5,449 nucleotides of DNA from Candidatus Hydrogenedentota bacterium. GTDB lineage: Bacteria; Hydrogenedentota; Hydrogenedentia; Hydrogenedentales; SLHB01. The stretch is from positions 1 through 5,449 of the forward strand of contig DUZM01000230.1 in the NCBI GenBank assembly GCA_013349485.1, written 5' to 3'. Of this stretch, positions 5,266-5,449 are shown in pieces. The notes below the pieces were generated by a model. It saw only the letters and a list, made by a program, of their open reading frames with translations. It was not told the origin of the DNA and made no database searches. The translations under genes were made by a program, and so were the position numbers. Every line of letters begins with the position of its first letter. The first letter of the stretch is position 1.

Positions 5266-5449
5266 AGAAATGTTTCCAGGCGACGCTGAGCGACGGACCT
5301 TCGAAATCTTGCTGTTCGTCGTCGAAGAAATTACATCCGAAATTGACAGACAGGCCGTTCCGCTCATTGAACGGGATTTCCAGGCCCACATTCGTGTTGA
5401 TGCTTGGCAGCAGCCATGCGTCGCTTTGCTCGAGGTTTATCAGGTTACC
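5249..5449 (-). CDS. C-terminal fragment of a probable outer-membrane beta-barrel protein
   Basis: An open frame enters from the right edge on the minus strand and ends at TGA 5251-5249, giving the last 66 residues. Three stretches show the alternating polar/hydrophobic pattern of membrane beta strands: SINTNVGLEIPF, GLSVNFGCNFF and PSLSVAWKHF. They are joined by short polar turns (NERN, DDEQQDFEG). A final strand ending in Phe is the usual C-terminal signature recognised by the BAM assembly machinery. Here Phe (fragment residue 61) is followed by five extra residues, LRRRE. No family can be named from so short a piece, and a soluble beta-rich protein is possible. The gene converges on the ATPase gene, with 123 bases between their stops. 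Confidence 0.58.
   Translation of the reverse strand, partial: GNLINLEQSDAWLLPSINTNVGLEIPFNERNGLSVNFGCNFFDDEQQDFEGPSLSVAWKHFLRRRE

Noticed and set aside
1..5449. CRISPR arrays, insertion sequences, tRNA or rRNA genes, toxin-antitoxin pairs
   Set aside because: No regularly spaced repeats, transposase motifs, RNA-gene signatures or small paired genes with suitable start signals were seen on either strand.

Overview
The window is a stretch of GC-rich bacterial chromosome with clear Shine-Dalgarno and sigma70-like signals. An apparent outer-membrane barrel fragment at the right edge, a c-di-GMP-type PilZ protein and a GspG-like periplasmic domain all point to a Gram-negative (diderm) bacterium. 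I cannot fix the phylum from the sequence. Nothing in it looks like phage, an insertion sequence, a CRISPR array or an RNA gene.

Layout from left to right. (1) A leftward cluster of three tightly packed genes. The first is a membrane-anchored PilZ/YcgR-type protein (2115 to 1015, TTG start). Four bases further on is a six-helix membrane protein of unknown family (1010 to 261, TTG start). The third overlaps it by 20 bases and is a membrane-anchored protein with a GspG-like domain (280 to beyond the left edge). (2) A 136-base divergent promoter region (2116-2251) with back-to-back sigma70-like promoters. (3) rtcB, rightward (2252-3700), a complete RNA-splicing ligase with all metal-binding and guanylylation residues. 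(4) A 201-base gap (3701-3901) with three inverted repeats and a good promoter. (5) An AAA_14/DUF4143 ATPase (3902-5125) with Walker A, Walker B and a C-terminal D...ExK nuclease-like motif. It is visibly less GC-rich in places than rtcB and looks like an accessory gene. (6) A 123-base gap, then the last 66 codons of a leftward gene that reads like the final strands of an outer-membrane beta-barrel (beyond the right edge to 5249).

The leftward cluster is the most coherent functional unit: a likely c-di-GMP sensor at the membrane, a polytopic membrane partner and a pseudopilin-like domain. A role in envelope or secretion control is inference only. rtcB stands alone, without archease, rtcA or rtcR in view. 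The ATPase has its own promoter and no visible partner. I did not find a convincing new multi-gene system. The points most worth checking are the three-gene PilZ cluster, the PEP-CTERM-like motif misplaced at the N-terminus of the PilZ protein, the consecutive TTG starts, and the dyads in the two promoter regions.
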